A DNA stretch of 64,000 nt from the NCBI GenBank assembly GCA_907164885.2, contig OU015492.1, forward strand, positions 207,532,993 through 207,596,992. The letters are read 5' to 3'. This DNA is from Dolomedes plantarius. Taxonomy: Eukaryota > Arthropoda > Arachnida > Araneae > Dolomedidae. Positions 45,917-58,250 of this stretch are shown here, piece by piece (positions within the stretch are counted from its first letter, which is position 1; each line of letters opens with the position of its first letter). Under the pieces are notes generated by a model that was given only the letters and a program-made list of their open reading frames with translations, searched no databases and was not told where the DNA came from. Both the position numbers and the translations under genes were made by a program.

Positions 45917-48900
45917 AATTTCCTATCTTAGTAAGTATTATTTTAAAATAAACAAAATATGAATGAAAAAATACGTCCTTCAGGTCTGAGTTACGGCATT
46001 TAGATCATTTGATAAACTTTGTTATATTTTTTCCTTATTGGATTACTTGAAAAGCCCAATTTTTATAAAAAAAATATGAGACTACACATACTGTTAGACT
46101 CTTGTTTATGAAACTAAATTTCATAACAAAGTCATATAATCCTAAATGATATGACTTTGTTATGAAATTTAGTTTACTATCTTAGTAAGTATTATTTTAA
46201 AATAAATAAAATATGAATGGAAAAATACGTCCTTTAGGTCTTAGTTACGGCATTTAGGTCATTTGATAAACTTTGTTTCTACACATACTGTTAGACTCTT
46301 GTTTATGAAACTAAATTTCATAACAAAGTCATATCATCCTAAATGATATGACTTTGTTATGAAATTTAATTTACTATCTTAGTAAGTATTATTTTAAAAT
46401 AAACAAAATATGAATGGAAAAATACGTCCTTTAGGTCTTAGTTACGGTATTTAGGTCATTTGATAAACTTTGTTATTTTTTTCCTTGTTGGATTACGTGA
46501 AAAGCCCAATTTTTATAAAAAAAATATGAGACTACACATACTGTTAGACTCTTGTTTATGAAACTAAATTTCATAACAAAGTCATATCATTTAGGATTAT
46601 ATGACTTTGTTATGAAATTTAGTTTACTATCTTAGTAAGTATTATTTTAAAATAAATAAAATATGAATGGAAAAATACGTCCTTTAGGTCTTAGTTACGG
46701 CATTTAGGTCATTTGATAAACTTTGTTTCTACACATACTGTTAGACTCTTGTTTATGAAACTAAATTTCATAACAAAGTCATATCATCCTAAATGATATG
46801 ACTTTGTTATGAAATTTAATTTACTATCTTAGTAAGTATTATTTTAAAATAAACAAAATATGAATGAAAAAATACGTCCTTCAGGTCTGAGTTACGGCAT
46901 TTAGATCATTTGATAAACTTTGTTATATTTTTTCCTTATTGGATTACTTGAAAAGCCCAATTTTTATAAAAAAAATATGAGACTACACATACTGTTAGAC
47001 TCTTGTTTATGAAACTAAATTTCATAACAAAGTCATATAATCCTAAATGATATGACTTTGTTATGAAATTTAGTTTACTATCTTAGTAAGTATTATTTTA
47101 AAATAAATAAAATATGAATGGAAAAATACGTCCTTTAGGTCTTAGTTACGGCATTTAGGTCATTTGATAAACTTTGTTTCTACACATACTGTTAGACTCT
47201 TGTTTATGAAACTAAATTTCATAACAAAGTCATATCATCCTAAATGATATGACTTTGTTATGAAATTTAATTTACTATCTTAGTAAGTATTATTTTAAAA
47301 TAAACAAAATATGAATGGAAAAATACGTCCTTTAGGTCTTAGTTACGGTATTTAGGTCATTTGATAAACTTTGTTATTTTTTTCCTTGTTGGATTACGTG
47401 AAAAGCCCAATTTTTATAAAAAAAATATGAGACTACACATACTGTTAGACTCTTGTTTATGAAACTAAATTTCATAACAAAGTCATATCATCCTAAATGA
47501 TATGACTTTGTTATGAAATTTAGTTTACTATCTTAGTAAGTATTATTTTAAAATAAATAAAATATGAATGGAAAAATACGTCCTTTAGGTCTTAGTTACG
47601 GCATTTAGGTCATTTGATAAACTTTGTTTCTACACATACTGTTAGACTCTTGTTTATGAAACTAAATTTCATAACAAAGTCATATCATCCTAAATGATAT
47701 GACTTTGTTATGAAATTTAATTTACTATCTTAGTAAGTATTATTTTAAAATAAACAAAATATGAATGGAAAAATACGTCCTTTAGGTCTTAGTTACGGTA
47801 TTTAGGTCATTTGATAAACTTTGTTATTTTTTCCTTGTTGGATTACGTGAAAAGCCCAATTTTTATAAAAAAAATATGAGACTACACATACTGTTAGACT
47901 CTTGTTTATGAAACTAAATTTCAAAACAAAGTCATATCATCCTAAATGATATGACTTTGTTATGAAATTTAGTTTACTATCTTAGTAAGTATTATTTTAA
48001 AATAAAATAAATATGAATGGAAAAATACGTCCTTTAGGTCTTAGTTACGGCATTTAGGTCATTTGATAAACTTTGTTTCTACACATACTGTTAGACTCTT
48101 GTTTATGAAACTAAATTTCATAACAAGTCATATCATCCTAAATGATATGACTTTGTTATGAAATTTAATTTACTATCTTAGTAAGTATTATTTTAAAATA
48201 AACAAAATATGAATGGAAAAATACGTCCTTTAGGTCTTAGTTACGGCATTTAGGTCATTTGATAAACTTTGTTATTTTTTTCCTTGTTGGATTACGTGAA
48301 AAGCCCAATTTTTATAAACAAATATGAGACTACACATACTGTTAGACTCTTGTTTATGAAACTAAATTTCATAACAAAGTCATATCATCCTAAATGATAT
48401 GACTTTGTTATGAAATTTAGTTTACTATCTTAGTAAGTATTATTTTAAAATAAATAAAATATGAATGGAAAAATACGTCCTTTAGGTCTTAGTTACGGCA
48501 TTTAGGTCATTTGATAAACTTTGTTTCTACACATACTGTTAGACTCTTGTTTATGAAACTAAATTTCATAACAAAGTCATATCATCCTAAATGATATGAC
48601 TTTGTTATGAAATTTAATTTACTATCTTAGTAAGTATTATTTTAAAATAAACAAAATATGAATGGAAAAATACGTCCTTTAGGTCTTAGTTACGGCATTT
48701 AGGTCATTTGATAAACTTTGTTATTTTTTTCCTTGTTGGATTACGTGAAAAGCCCAATTTTTATAAAAAAATATGAGACTACACATACTGTTAGACTCTT
48801 GTTTATGAAACTAAATTTCATAACAAAGTCATATCATCCTAAATGATATGACTTTGTTATGAAATTTAGTTTACTATCTTAGTAAGTATTATTTTAAAAT

Positions 48901-49036
48901 AATAAAATATGAATGGAAAAATACGTCCTTTAGGTCTTAGTTACGGCATTTAGGTCATTTGATAAACTTTGTTTCTACACATACTGTTAGACTCTTGTTT
49001 ATGAAACTAAATTTCATGACAAAGTCATATCATCCT
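45917..49036. repeat. Satellite: 14 monomers as seven ~450-bp dimers
   Basis: Monomers alternate between a long form (about 251 bp) and a short form (about 199 bp) that lacks a 52-bp segment (TTTTTTCCTTGTTGGATTAC... AATATGAGA). Every monomer has the landmarks CTTAGTAAGTATTATTTTAA, AAATACGTCCTTTAGGTCTT and CTACACATACTGTTAGACTC, plus a hairpin of about 65 bp (AAATTTCATAACAAAGTCAT and its inverse). Monomers 1-4 and 5-8 share private variants, which indicates duplication of a 900-bp block. Identity is very high, so expansion is recent. There is no coding capacity. Confidence 0.96.
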
Positions 49037-49541
49037 AGGTTTGAAACATTCAACTTTTTTATTTACGTTATTTATATACTTTTATGTACTTTTTATATAC
49101 ATAAGAAAACCCTGAAAACTCTCTCCGCCCAGAAAAGGAAACATGTGGAAAATAAACATCGCAGCATAAACTCCGGTTAACCAATTCGGTGTCTCGCTAA
49201 CCTGTCATTTTTCCACTCAGAGAGGAAATACCGCATGAGTTGAAGTACAGTGCACTGCCATGCCTGAAGTGCAGTGGCAGATACATGCATCAGTAAAACG
49301 TACTGAAAATATAGACTTCCGGAAAATTTGACATTCCTCAAGTAGAGGGAGATAAACCGTACCGATAATTTTGCTCCCGTAGAATATTCTCAGGGGAAAA
49401 TAATATCTACTCATTTAACCCTTTGACATACAAACGGGACTGCGGTTCGTCATTTTTATTGACGTCACTGACACGACAAGACATTTACGCCGGTAAATTT
49501 GTTTTTAGTGCGCATATAAAACGGATACTACAGAAATCTAA
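49037..49541. other. Unassigned sequence with a possible MITE end
   Basis: TTAACCCTTTGACATACAAA at about 49,416 resembles a piggyBac-type MITE start. No matching end was found, possibly because the Helitron at 49,542 disrupted it. Confidence 0.35.
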
Positions 49542-50134
49542 TCTATATATATAAAACAGTTCCGTAATTGACTCATTCATTCACTGACTGACTGACATAC
49601 AACGCACAGACCAAACCGCTGGACCTAAAGGGCTGAAATTTTGCATTGCGATTCTTCTAATAGTGTAGGGGTGCACTAAGAAATATTTTTCAAAAATTCT
49701 TCTTAGATTTTTTTAAATTAAATTTTTAAGCTGTTTTTAAAACTTTTTTTACGTTTGCATTTAAAATAATACATTGAGGGTTATAAAATTTATATCACGA
49801 GAAAGATCATAAAAATTCCTTCAAAATGAAATCTTTTTCCAACCTTTACCTTGATTTTCTGATTTTTGGTGAATTTTTAAAGATTAATTTTTAGAATTTA
49901 ATTTTTTAAATGTTGATCACGTGATTTCTTTTTCTGGTAATTTAAATAAATTTGTCGTCACGTGCATAACAACTAAATAGACAAAAATGATATTCTTTTT
50001 CTTTCTAATGCAGCAGACGATTGGATATTATCCAAAAAAATAAATATCCCTTACGATTTTTTATAAATATATATATATATATATATATATTTTACATCAA
50101 TTGTATACATTGATCGTCGCATTTATTATAAATA

Positions 50135-50169
<35 letters not shown>

Positions 50170-50245
50170 TGACATTAATTGCATACATTGACCGTTGTAT
50201 TTAATTTGAATGTACTCCGTAGCGAATCGCGGGTTTTCAGCTAGT
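49542..50245 (+). mobile_element. Non-autonomous Helitron (about 704 bp)
   Basis: It starts TCTATATATATAAAACAGTT and ends GCGGGTTTTCAGCTAG followed by T. A short imperfect stem (GCGAATCGC) lies next to the 3' end. It is the opposite-strand relative of 33,767-34,503. Internal TA tracts at about 50,067 and 50,140 expanded within duplicated segments that both contain GTATACATTGA-like sequence. Confidence 0.78.
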
Positions 50246-50875
50246 TATATATATATTCCGTATTAGAGTATGAACTATATTTTTGAATGTACATTTGCGT
50301 ATTTGTAAAGCTTACATAACAGTGAAGTTGATATGCATTACATACTAATTTTCAACGTATCGAATCCCCTTTATTTGTAACTTGAAAGGTTAATTTTGTT
50401 GTTTTACTAGATTGTATTTTAAATGAATTTTTTAGAGATTAAATAATAGTTTCCTTCAGTTTTAAAATCGATTTTCAAGTTAGAAAATATGTTTATAAAG
50501 AATGTTGAAAAGAAGAACCGGGTAATATTCCGATAACTTCAAGCATTCATTTTTCGCATTTAAAATTCAAGAATTCTAGAAATCAATAATAATTATTCTT
50601 TTGTATATCTTAACATATTATATCATAATTTAAAACTTATTACAACTTTAATTGTTTAATTGTGATATGCTATTTAAAATAATATTTCAAACTTTTTCCT
50701 CTCAATATGCAACTGCTATTGGGAAGTTCTCTTTGAAAATTCACAACATTTGCTTTGATTATAATATTCATTGATATATCTGTAACGATGCAGGAAAAGC
50801 TATTTGATAGTTGTAAATGTGTACAGAAGAGGATTTTCTAAAACTTCATTTTATATTTAAGGGGTCAGGTTATTA
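50246..50875. other. Unassigned AT-rich sequence
   Basis: I see nothing recognisable here. Confidence 0.45.
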
Positions 50876-50879
50876 TTAA

Positions 50880-51841
50880 AAGCCAAGAGACTCGACAAAA
50901 ATATCTATATTTTTAATCGTCAGTAGTTATTAAAATCATTTATTCAGAAATAAAAAAATTTCGCTGTGAGTTAAACACTCTTTCTTCTTTATGAATATAG
51001 CTCGAAATTTTATCTAGCTTGAAGAGAAATTTTTTAATTGTTTGAAATTTTAACAACTGGGATTTTCATTATTATGTCCTTGTGCACATGATATAATCAG
51101 AGCAGTTGAATAGAATACCATGAAATTTTATACATATGCAGTAAAAATATGTATAATTAACATCTCTAACTATTATGTCATTCCTATTATAAAAAATTTG
51201 AATCACAGTTAAATTTACCAAAAAAATTTTAAATAAATTTTTTTTAAAAATTTTTTTCTGTGAAGAACTGAGAATTTTGATTTCAATGTTGATCATTTTC
51301 CTCATGTTATACCTTGTGGTGCACGAGGAGATTTCAAAAGAAACAATTTTTTAAAAAATTGGTCATTTTAACTTAATTTTTAAATTAAAAAATGTGTATA
51401 TTCATTAATATGAAGATGCAAATCTGCGCGCAATGACATAACGTTGTCAAAGAAACAATGGTTTAAATTTTTTTTTAAATTAAAAATTTAAACCATTAAA
51501 TTTACACCATTAAATTTAAACCACTAAATTTAACCATTAAATTTAAACCACTAAATTTAAAAAAGTTGGTCATTTTAACTTAATTTTTAAATTAAAAAAT
51601 GTGTATATTCATTAATATGAAGATGCAAATCTGCGCGCAATGACATAACGTTGTCAAAGAAACAATGGTTTAAATTTTTTAAAAAATTAAAAATTTCCCT
51701 TTATGTTAGAAAAAATTTAGAGCCTATATAAAAATAAGAAAGAATGTTTAACTCACATTAAAATTTTCATACTGCTGAATAAAGGATTTTTTAACTACTG
51801 ATGATTGAAAATATAGATATCTGTGTGAAGTTTCCTAGCTT
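50880..51841. mobile_element. TTAA-flanked MITE with about 170-bp TIRs (962 bp)
   Basis: TTAA lies outside both ends (50,876-50,879; 51,842-51,845). The ends are AAGCCAAGAGACTC and, inverted, AAGCTAGGAAACTT. Inverted similarity runs to about 51,055 and 51,670. The interior carries a direct repeat of about 117 bp (51,350-51,475 and 51,560-51,680, with ATTCATTAATATGAAGATGC and GCGCGCAATGACATAACG) around short TTTAAACCA repeats. Confidence 0.68.
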
Positions 51842-51845
51842 TTAA

Positions 51846-52370
51846 AAGATACATTATAATTAATATCGCCAACTATTATGTCATTCCTATTATAATCACA
51901 GTTAAATTTACCAAAATAATTTTAAATTAAATTTTTTTTAAATTAAATTTACCTGAAAAATTATTACCCTTAAAAAAGTCTTTCATTTAAAAGATAAACA
52001 CTTATATACTATAACATTAATGAAAATCATTGGCTTGGAAACTCGTAGAATTAACATAGCATTAATTACCTAAGTGCAACAGCACACTCTATGCAACAAG
52101 ACATGAATATTGTCAACTGTGAATTGAAAACTGTGAATTGAATAATGATATGTTCTACACTAGAGAAAATTCCTTTAGATAATTAAATTAAAAAATAACC
52201 CAAGGATTTTGTGAAGTTTTAGTGAGATAGTGACGAATAGTGATAGCACGAATAGTGATAAAGATCACTATTCGTGCATGTTTGTGTGCACGATAGATTA
52301 AGTGTAAAAAGACAGGAATTCTTTCATACGATGTTACTCTCTCCAGATGATATCCGATTGCTTCACAATT
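51846..52370. other. Unassigned, with a partial duplicate and a hairpin
   Basis: About 51,850-51,960 repeats 51,140-51,250 directly (CTATTATGTCATTCCTATTA). A perfect 14-bp hairpin (GCACGAATAGTGAT, loop AAAG) lies at 52,246-52,277. Confidence 0.6.
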
Positions 52371-52374
52371 TTAA

Positions 52375-52943
52375 TACTAGAAAGACGGCTGTCGTCATTT
52401 TGATAGTTTCGGACATACTATTGAGCGTTATTCCTGAATTTATATCCTCAGACTATTACTGAAATTTTATGACTTTCTTCTAATTGTACGCGAAATATGC
52501 ACACACAGTTTCAAAATTATAATCGATTAGTAAAGGTGGGGGAGAAAATGTGTTATATACCTACTAAGACTGAAAGCCGTCGATTTGACGGCAATATAGA
52601 AAACAGGCAGAAATCCTTAAAATAATACCCAAAAGATATTAGTTACTTTTCGTTTCTCCCCCCTTTTGCAAAAAAACAAAATTATTGGCTCTTCGCAAAT
52701 AGTGGTGTTGAAAAATAAGGACTCCACAAACCATGCATATATTTTTACGGATAAACCATACCGGTTATCGGCTTGTCATACCTGCATAAAAATATATCTA
52801 AATGTATACTAATTTATTATATTGGTATGAAATAGTTCAAAATTTAAAGTATTTAACGATCCAAATGATGGCGTCCAAAGGATAACCGTCCAAATGATGG
52901 CGTTCAGTCTTTTTTAGCAAGAAAAATTCTCGTCTTTCTAGCG
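52375..52943. mobile_element. piggyBac-like MITE (569 bp)
   Basis: TTAA flanks both ends (52,371-52,374; 52,944-52,947). The ends TACTAGAAAGACGGC and, inverted, CGCTAGAAAGACGAG resemble the canonical piggyBac end CCCTAGAAAGATA. Most of it is found again in inverse orientation in two pieces, near 59,783 and 62,515-62,928. Confidence 0.82.
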
Positions 52944-53572
52944 TTAAAGTATTTTTCCACAAATCATTGCGAAATAAAACATATCCCAATTTATACAAAA
53001 ATATTAAAATTTGAATATTGTAAAATATTCTTAATCTAAATGTTAAGAAAAATTTAATTTGGACTTCTTTAAACAAATTTTTCCTTTTTTTCCCTTCTTT
53101 AAATTTTTAAGATGGAAAAAAGATGGAAATAGAAATATCAACTTTTATTTCCTGAAGATATAAATAATATAAGATATATTTAACACTAAACACGTAGTAA
53201 ATTTTCAGTAAAAGATAAATATTTCCCGTTTTACTTAAAAAGAGGCGTACGGTACGGAAAAAACAAGACAATTTTAAAGTACAGATAGACAAATTTAAAG
53301 TATTTCCCCCCCCCCCCCCCAAATCATGACACAATAGTAAAACATATCCTCAATTATACAAAAAATATTCAAATTTGAATATTGTAAAATATTCCTAATC
53401 TAAACGTTAAGAAAAATTGAATTTGGGTATATCTAAACAAATTATTCCATTTTTCCTTCCTTAAAATTTTAAACATAAAAAAAAATGCAACTATAAATAT
53501 CAACTTTTACTTCCTGAAGATATAAATATTACAGGATATATTGAACAGAAAACTTGCAGTAAATTTTCAGTA

Positions 53573-54412
53573 GTTGGCGCCAGGACCAGACTTTGACCCA
53601 ATGGGGCCCTGGGCAAAGCAGACTTTGGGGGCCCCCTTCAAGGACAGATCCAGAGGGAGGCCATGTGCCCTCCCCCTGCAGGAGTAGATTTCCACATGAA
53701 CATGTGGGACACTCACCAAGGACCCCCCCCCCCCCCCCCCCCGTAAATTCTGACCGGAAATTCAAAAAAATTTTCGACTAAAAAGTCAAACATTTGAAAA
53801 ATAATAATAATAATATAATAATGTGTTAATTAAATTACTTTTAATGTTAATAAATAAACTCAGGAAATTTTCTTTTGAAATGAATATAGTGGGTGCACTT
53901 GTGCCCCACCCAGGATTTTTTTTCTGTATCCGCCACTGCCCACCTTTACTGAATTAACCTAAAACCAAATTTTCAAAAATATGTACAACTTAATACTAAA
54001 TTTGGGGGCCCTGGGCAAGTGCCCCACTTGCCCATGCGGAAATCTGGGCCTGGTTGGCGCGTTGGCAAGAGCAAAGGGCCAGTGATCTGAACTTTCCTGG
54101 TTCGTTGCTCGTCGCTGCAAATCTACCGAAGAGTTCACTAATGGTGGCCGGGGCGTGGTGTGAAATGGGGCGTGGCTACAGTGTCCTCCAAGTTCTCAAA
54201 TTTACCTCTGGAGGCGCGGGGTCAAGACTTCCGGTTTCCTCACTTGACTAGGTTGAAAATTACGGGACCGGTCATTTAGCCAAGTCGGACTTTAGCCAAC
54301 TCTTGTGGTGCTACTTCAAAACAGGAGCCGCACCTTCATCGTCCATAGCCTTCGGGACTTGATCTGATGTTACTGTCGGTCAAGGGATATAAACAACAAC
54401 AACAACAACAAC
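53573..54412 (+). repeat. tRNA-derived SINE with (CAA)n tail, split by a hAT MITE
   Basis: The SINE starts at GTTGGCGC and, after the hAT insertion, resumes with GTTGGCGCGTTGGCAAGAGC (A-box) and CCTGGTTCGTTGCTC (B-box region). The body and a (CAA)n tail end at 54,412. Imperfect 12-bp duplications flank it: AAATTTTCAGTA before and AAATTTTTAGTG after. The uninterrupted tandem copy at about 53,199 shows the empty site. The 30,253 copy is the same family. Confidence 0.82.
53581..54052. mobile_element. hAT-like MITE (472 bp)
   Basis: An 8-bp target duplication GTTGGCGC flanks it (53,573-53,580; 54,053-54,060). The ends are CAGGACCAGACTTTG and, inverted, CAGGCCCAGATTTCC. Subterminal GGGGCCCTGGGCAA motifs appear at both sides. 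CAGG ends with GGGCCC-rich subtermini and 8-bp duplications are typical of hAT elements. A C20-type run lies at about 53,727-53,743. Confidence 0.85.
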
Positions 54413-54951
54413 AAATTTTTAGTGAAAGATAAATATTTCCCGCTTTACTTAAAAAATAAGCGTACTGTGCGGAAAAAAAACAAGTCAAAAAAGGGCGAGA
54501 AAAATGCTTTCCCAACCGTCATGAAGTCAAGATTGTTTGGACGCTGGTAATTGCCTCAATAATTGTCTGCTGTTCAAATTGCTGAGTAAAAAGTGCCCAG
54601 AATCATTAAAAAATGCAGTTGCGAATATTTTAGAAAAAAACTGAGATTTTTTTTCTCCAATTCTGAATAAATAATTCTTTTGTTCGAAACATTAGATTCA
54701 GCGTCGTTTATTATATCCTCATTAGAGAACGACATATCTAATATTTGCTTTTATTAAATATGTCTAGTCACGTTTAAAAAAAATCCAATTTAATTCGATC
54801 AACGTGCAGTTAATCTACTCACATAGCTTTAAGGAACAGAATTCTCCTTTATCCCAATTCAAAATAGTAAAATGTCTAAGCAAGATATATGTGAGTGAAA
54901 GTATTGATTTTTTTTTTCACTTTTGTTCATTTACCAGTCTATTCTTTCGTT

Positions 54952-55089
54952 ATGTCCTACCTGCCTATGACTTGCTTGCTCCTACTTTCCTCTTTCGCAG
55001 CACAAAATGCGGCTCTAATAGAGTTAAAATATAAGGCAAAAGAGAAGTTAGGGAATTTAATGAACTGCAGAAACAATTCTTCTCGATAA
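54952..55089 (+). CDS. Candidate 45-residue secreted peptide (weak)
   Basis: The frame MSYLPMTCLLLLSSFAAQNA begins with a textbook signal peptide (hydrophobic core, small residues before the likely cleavage after QNA or FAA). It continues with a short basic segment (LIELKYKAKEKLGNLMNC) to a stop. It is preceded by a possible acceptor site (ATTTACCAG). The mature part has only one Cys, so it is not a knottin-type toxin. It may be chance or one exon of something larger. No family was recognised. Confidence 0.2.
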   Translation: MSYLPMTCLLLLSSFAAQNAALIELKYKAKEKLGNLMNCRNNSSR

Positions 55090-58000
55090 CAAAAGATACC
55101 TTTTTTTCGGAATTGAAAAAACTTTCTTTTATTTAAGGCAAAATATACGGGATATCTTAAATCAGGCTTTATTTTAGAAGGTAATTTTAAATTTTTAGGT
55201 AGTCAATTTAGTATTTCTAAAGTACATTTAATTTTGGAAAATTTTAGGGATCTAGATTTTAAAGTCTAGGTATATTTAACAAGTCTTTTGTTTAATTCTT
55301 TACTCAACTTATCTCTTTTTCTTATAAATGTGTGTAGTAGATGTAAACATACTATTTAATTGTTGAGAAAATATCTTAAACAATTCACATTTTTTTAACC
55401 TAGGTTCTATGAAATCGTTTATTTGAATAATATTTTGGGTAAACCAGATTTAAATATAATTATGAAAATGTCTTTATAATTGGAACTGAATCATTTGTTT
55501 ATTTGCAATACTTCGCACAATCTTCAATATTGTAGGGAATAATTTAAATATCAATTTTCTTTGACGGAGTAGTGATCTCAAAAATTCAATCTTATAAATA
55601 TTTTTTATTGATTTTGTCAGATAAATAACTGGGGAAAGTTACTAAACTCCTCATTAAAAAGAAGATTATGGTTTCCTTTCTAGCTGCAAAATTACATTAA
55701 ATTCAATTTAGAGTTTAATTGTAACGTTATATATTTGTTTTCTAAAAAGTGATTGATTTTATTATCCCATTTTTAACAAAACCTAACATTATGCCGTACG
55801 TTAAGTTTGAATACAAAACTAACTTTACTTCCAAAAAAATTATTTTTATATGTATGAAAGTATAATTCTATTGCTTGTAGAAAATAATACATAGTTAAAA
55901 ACATTTATGGATTATTAAGAACACAGTTGCTTTCAGCAACTATTGAGAACTATGTATTTTGTTTTAGTGTGAAGCTGAAATGAAGAAAATACATTTTCTG
56001 TGACATTAATGAAAAATAATCTATTTAAGATAGTACTGAATGAAACATGTTTATTTAACTGCACGAAATGAAAAATGAGTTTTTGCTGTGGTGAATAACC
56101 TGAGATTGTGATAAAATATTACACGGTTAACTGAAAAAAGGAAAAAAACCAACATATATTACCACCTTTGTTCTTTATGTTTACTATGGATGCGCATTCT
56201 ATCAGTTCGATTACGGTTCGATTACGGTGTGATAGTTTGATCTTATGTAACAAAGTTATATGATTAACCAGTGTAATTAAATTTCTACTCTCGCTCTCTT
56301 TTTCTATGTCTCTTTCACTCTCTCAAGACATTTTACTATGGTTATCGTACCATAGTAATTGAGATGTGTTACTCAAAAATACTGTATAAAAGAGCTAATG
56401 ATACAATTCAGGATCTCGGAATAGAAAGGATGAATATAAAATTCATGCTGTTGGGAAATCGAGTTTAAAGATCATGCTGGTAAGCGGCAGTAAAGTAAAC
56501 AAAGCAGTGCAGTAAAGTAAACAAAAGAGTGTATAGTCGCCCTTCCTCCTCTAACAGTACTGTCGCAGACTCAATGGTTTACCTGTTTTGACTCCATGGT
56601 TTACCTTTTTTGACTCCTCCCAGAATCCACGAGGTAATCTTGATGTTTGGCTACACGCCATTTCTTTTTGAGTTTATTCTTTTTCTTTTTCACTTGTTAG
56701 TTAATATACGTCGTCTATTGTTGTGCCTTTTATTGGTTCCGTTTTCCCAACGGGAAGAATGTAACCTTTTCTGAAAATTTGTATATATAGTGTGTGTGTG
56801 TGTGTGTCATATGAAATTTGAATTAAACATTTTAATAGGTATCGATATTATTTGAGTACCTCAAGCAGTAACATGAGGATCTGTCTCTCTAAAGAAGCTA
56901 AAAGTTTATCTCACTAATGTGATTAATTAAAAAAAAGGAAATGATATTAATGCTTATTTTCACTATAAGAAATTTTATTTATTGCATATTTTGGGGATCT
57001 CCTTTTATTTAAATGGCAGATGCAATTGAGACTACCCAAAACCCCTTCCATAATTGTTTCTTCAATATGTGGCTTTCTGGTAAGTTATAAAATTTTATTT
57101 GTTTTGTTTTAAGGTATCCGACTACCTTAAGATTTTGACGAACATTCCGAAAGTGTTTTTATTCTTTTGTCTTAAAGATTGTGAATTTCTATTTCTAAAT
57201 CTGATTTTATTTTTCTGTACGATCATTAAAAATGAAATGAGAGCGATTTAAATATCAGTAGCAGCTATAAATTTCAATGCAAGTTGAAAACTTAAACCGT
57301 GCCAAGCGGCACCAAGCGGCACAGGATATGGAACTCTTCACGTAAAAGTGGAAATATGGACTTTTTAACATATCAATAAATAGATTGCTGTAGAAAAAAA
57401 TCAGGTGTTTTGATTTGTCCTTCTACTTCCAGTTCCTGAATTGTACGATACTTCTGTGCAGAATCAACAAGAGCAATGTAAGTCAGACTTGAAAGAACTC
57501 TACTGTATGTCGATTTACATGGAATAGTAATATTTTAAGTGCTGTTATTGTAACATTTATGAAGTAAGAAAAACGAATCATCTTTTTCAGTTACAAAATT
57601 TGTTAGCGCATCGCACCATTCAATTAAGATTTCATAAGCCTGAATACGAGTAAACTGCGTGATACCCATTCTCGTGCAAGGAGGTTGTTCATCCAAAATG
57701 AAGCATGTGCACTACATGCAGATGCTGTGTACCTTGGGTTAAATTCACAATGAATTCTTCAGCATGGCACAGAAGAGAGGACGCTTGATTCATCTTTGTG
57801 TCGTAAGAAGAGTTTTTAACTGATTAAGGACAGTTTCAAGTAATTTCAATCCGCATCGGAAAATAACAAGGCTTTCTTAAAATTCGTTTTCAGAGTTTGG
57901 ATAACTTGTAGAAATAAAGTCGTTTGAACCAGAATCTTGTAAAATAGGTTTCTACAGAGAAAAATGGCATTACTCCAGAGCACCGAAAGCTATGAATCTC

Positions 58001-58250
58001 GAAGATTAATGACATGGTTCTATACACCGTATTTGCAGGATTCAAACATATAAGCAACTCAGAATTTACGTATTACATTGATTAATATCTTAATAGATGT
58101 TTTCTATCAACTCCCCAATTTTATATTTCATTTTTACAGTACTTTCTGAGCAGTAAATTAATTAATCAATATATATATATATATATATATATATGACAGG
58201 GGTGTAGTTTGCCCGTTATAATACCTTTAATGCAGTCATCCTCATTTAGC
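55090..58250. other. Unassigned sequence
   Basis: No gene was found. Short duplications occur at about 56,488-56,525 (GCAGTAAAGTAAACAAA twice) and about 56,570-56,625 (GACTCNATGGTTTACC twice), next to a TATAAAAGAG motif at about 56,384. A (TG)n run lies at about 56,790. This patch might be a worn LTR, unproven. Confidence 0.4.

Larger units (their letters stand above)
52944..54500. repeat. Tandem duplication of about 355 bp, split by a SINE
   Basis: The stretch starting AAAGTATTT...AAATCAT at about 52,946 recurs at about 53,298, with shared TTGAATATTGTAAAATATTC, ATATCAACTTTTA and TTCCTGAAGATATAAAT. The second copy is interrupted at 53,573-54,412 and resumes with GATAAATATTTCCCG. The copies differ by about 10%. 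The C15 run at about 53,305 lies in the second copy. Confidence 0.8.

Noticed and set aside
45917..49036. CRISPR-like array (regular repeats)
   Set aside because: Repeats are 199-251 bp, contiguous, with no unique spacers, and the genome is eukaryotic. It is a satellite.
53529..53781. Gly- or Pro-rich open frames on both strands
   Set aside because: They derive from the C-run and GGGCCC-rich ends of a hAT MITE.
56380..56770. Possible solo LTR (TATAAAAGAG, duplicated short motifs)
   Set aside because: No second copy, no target duplication and no clear TG/CA ends.
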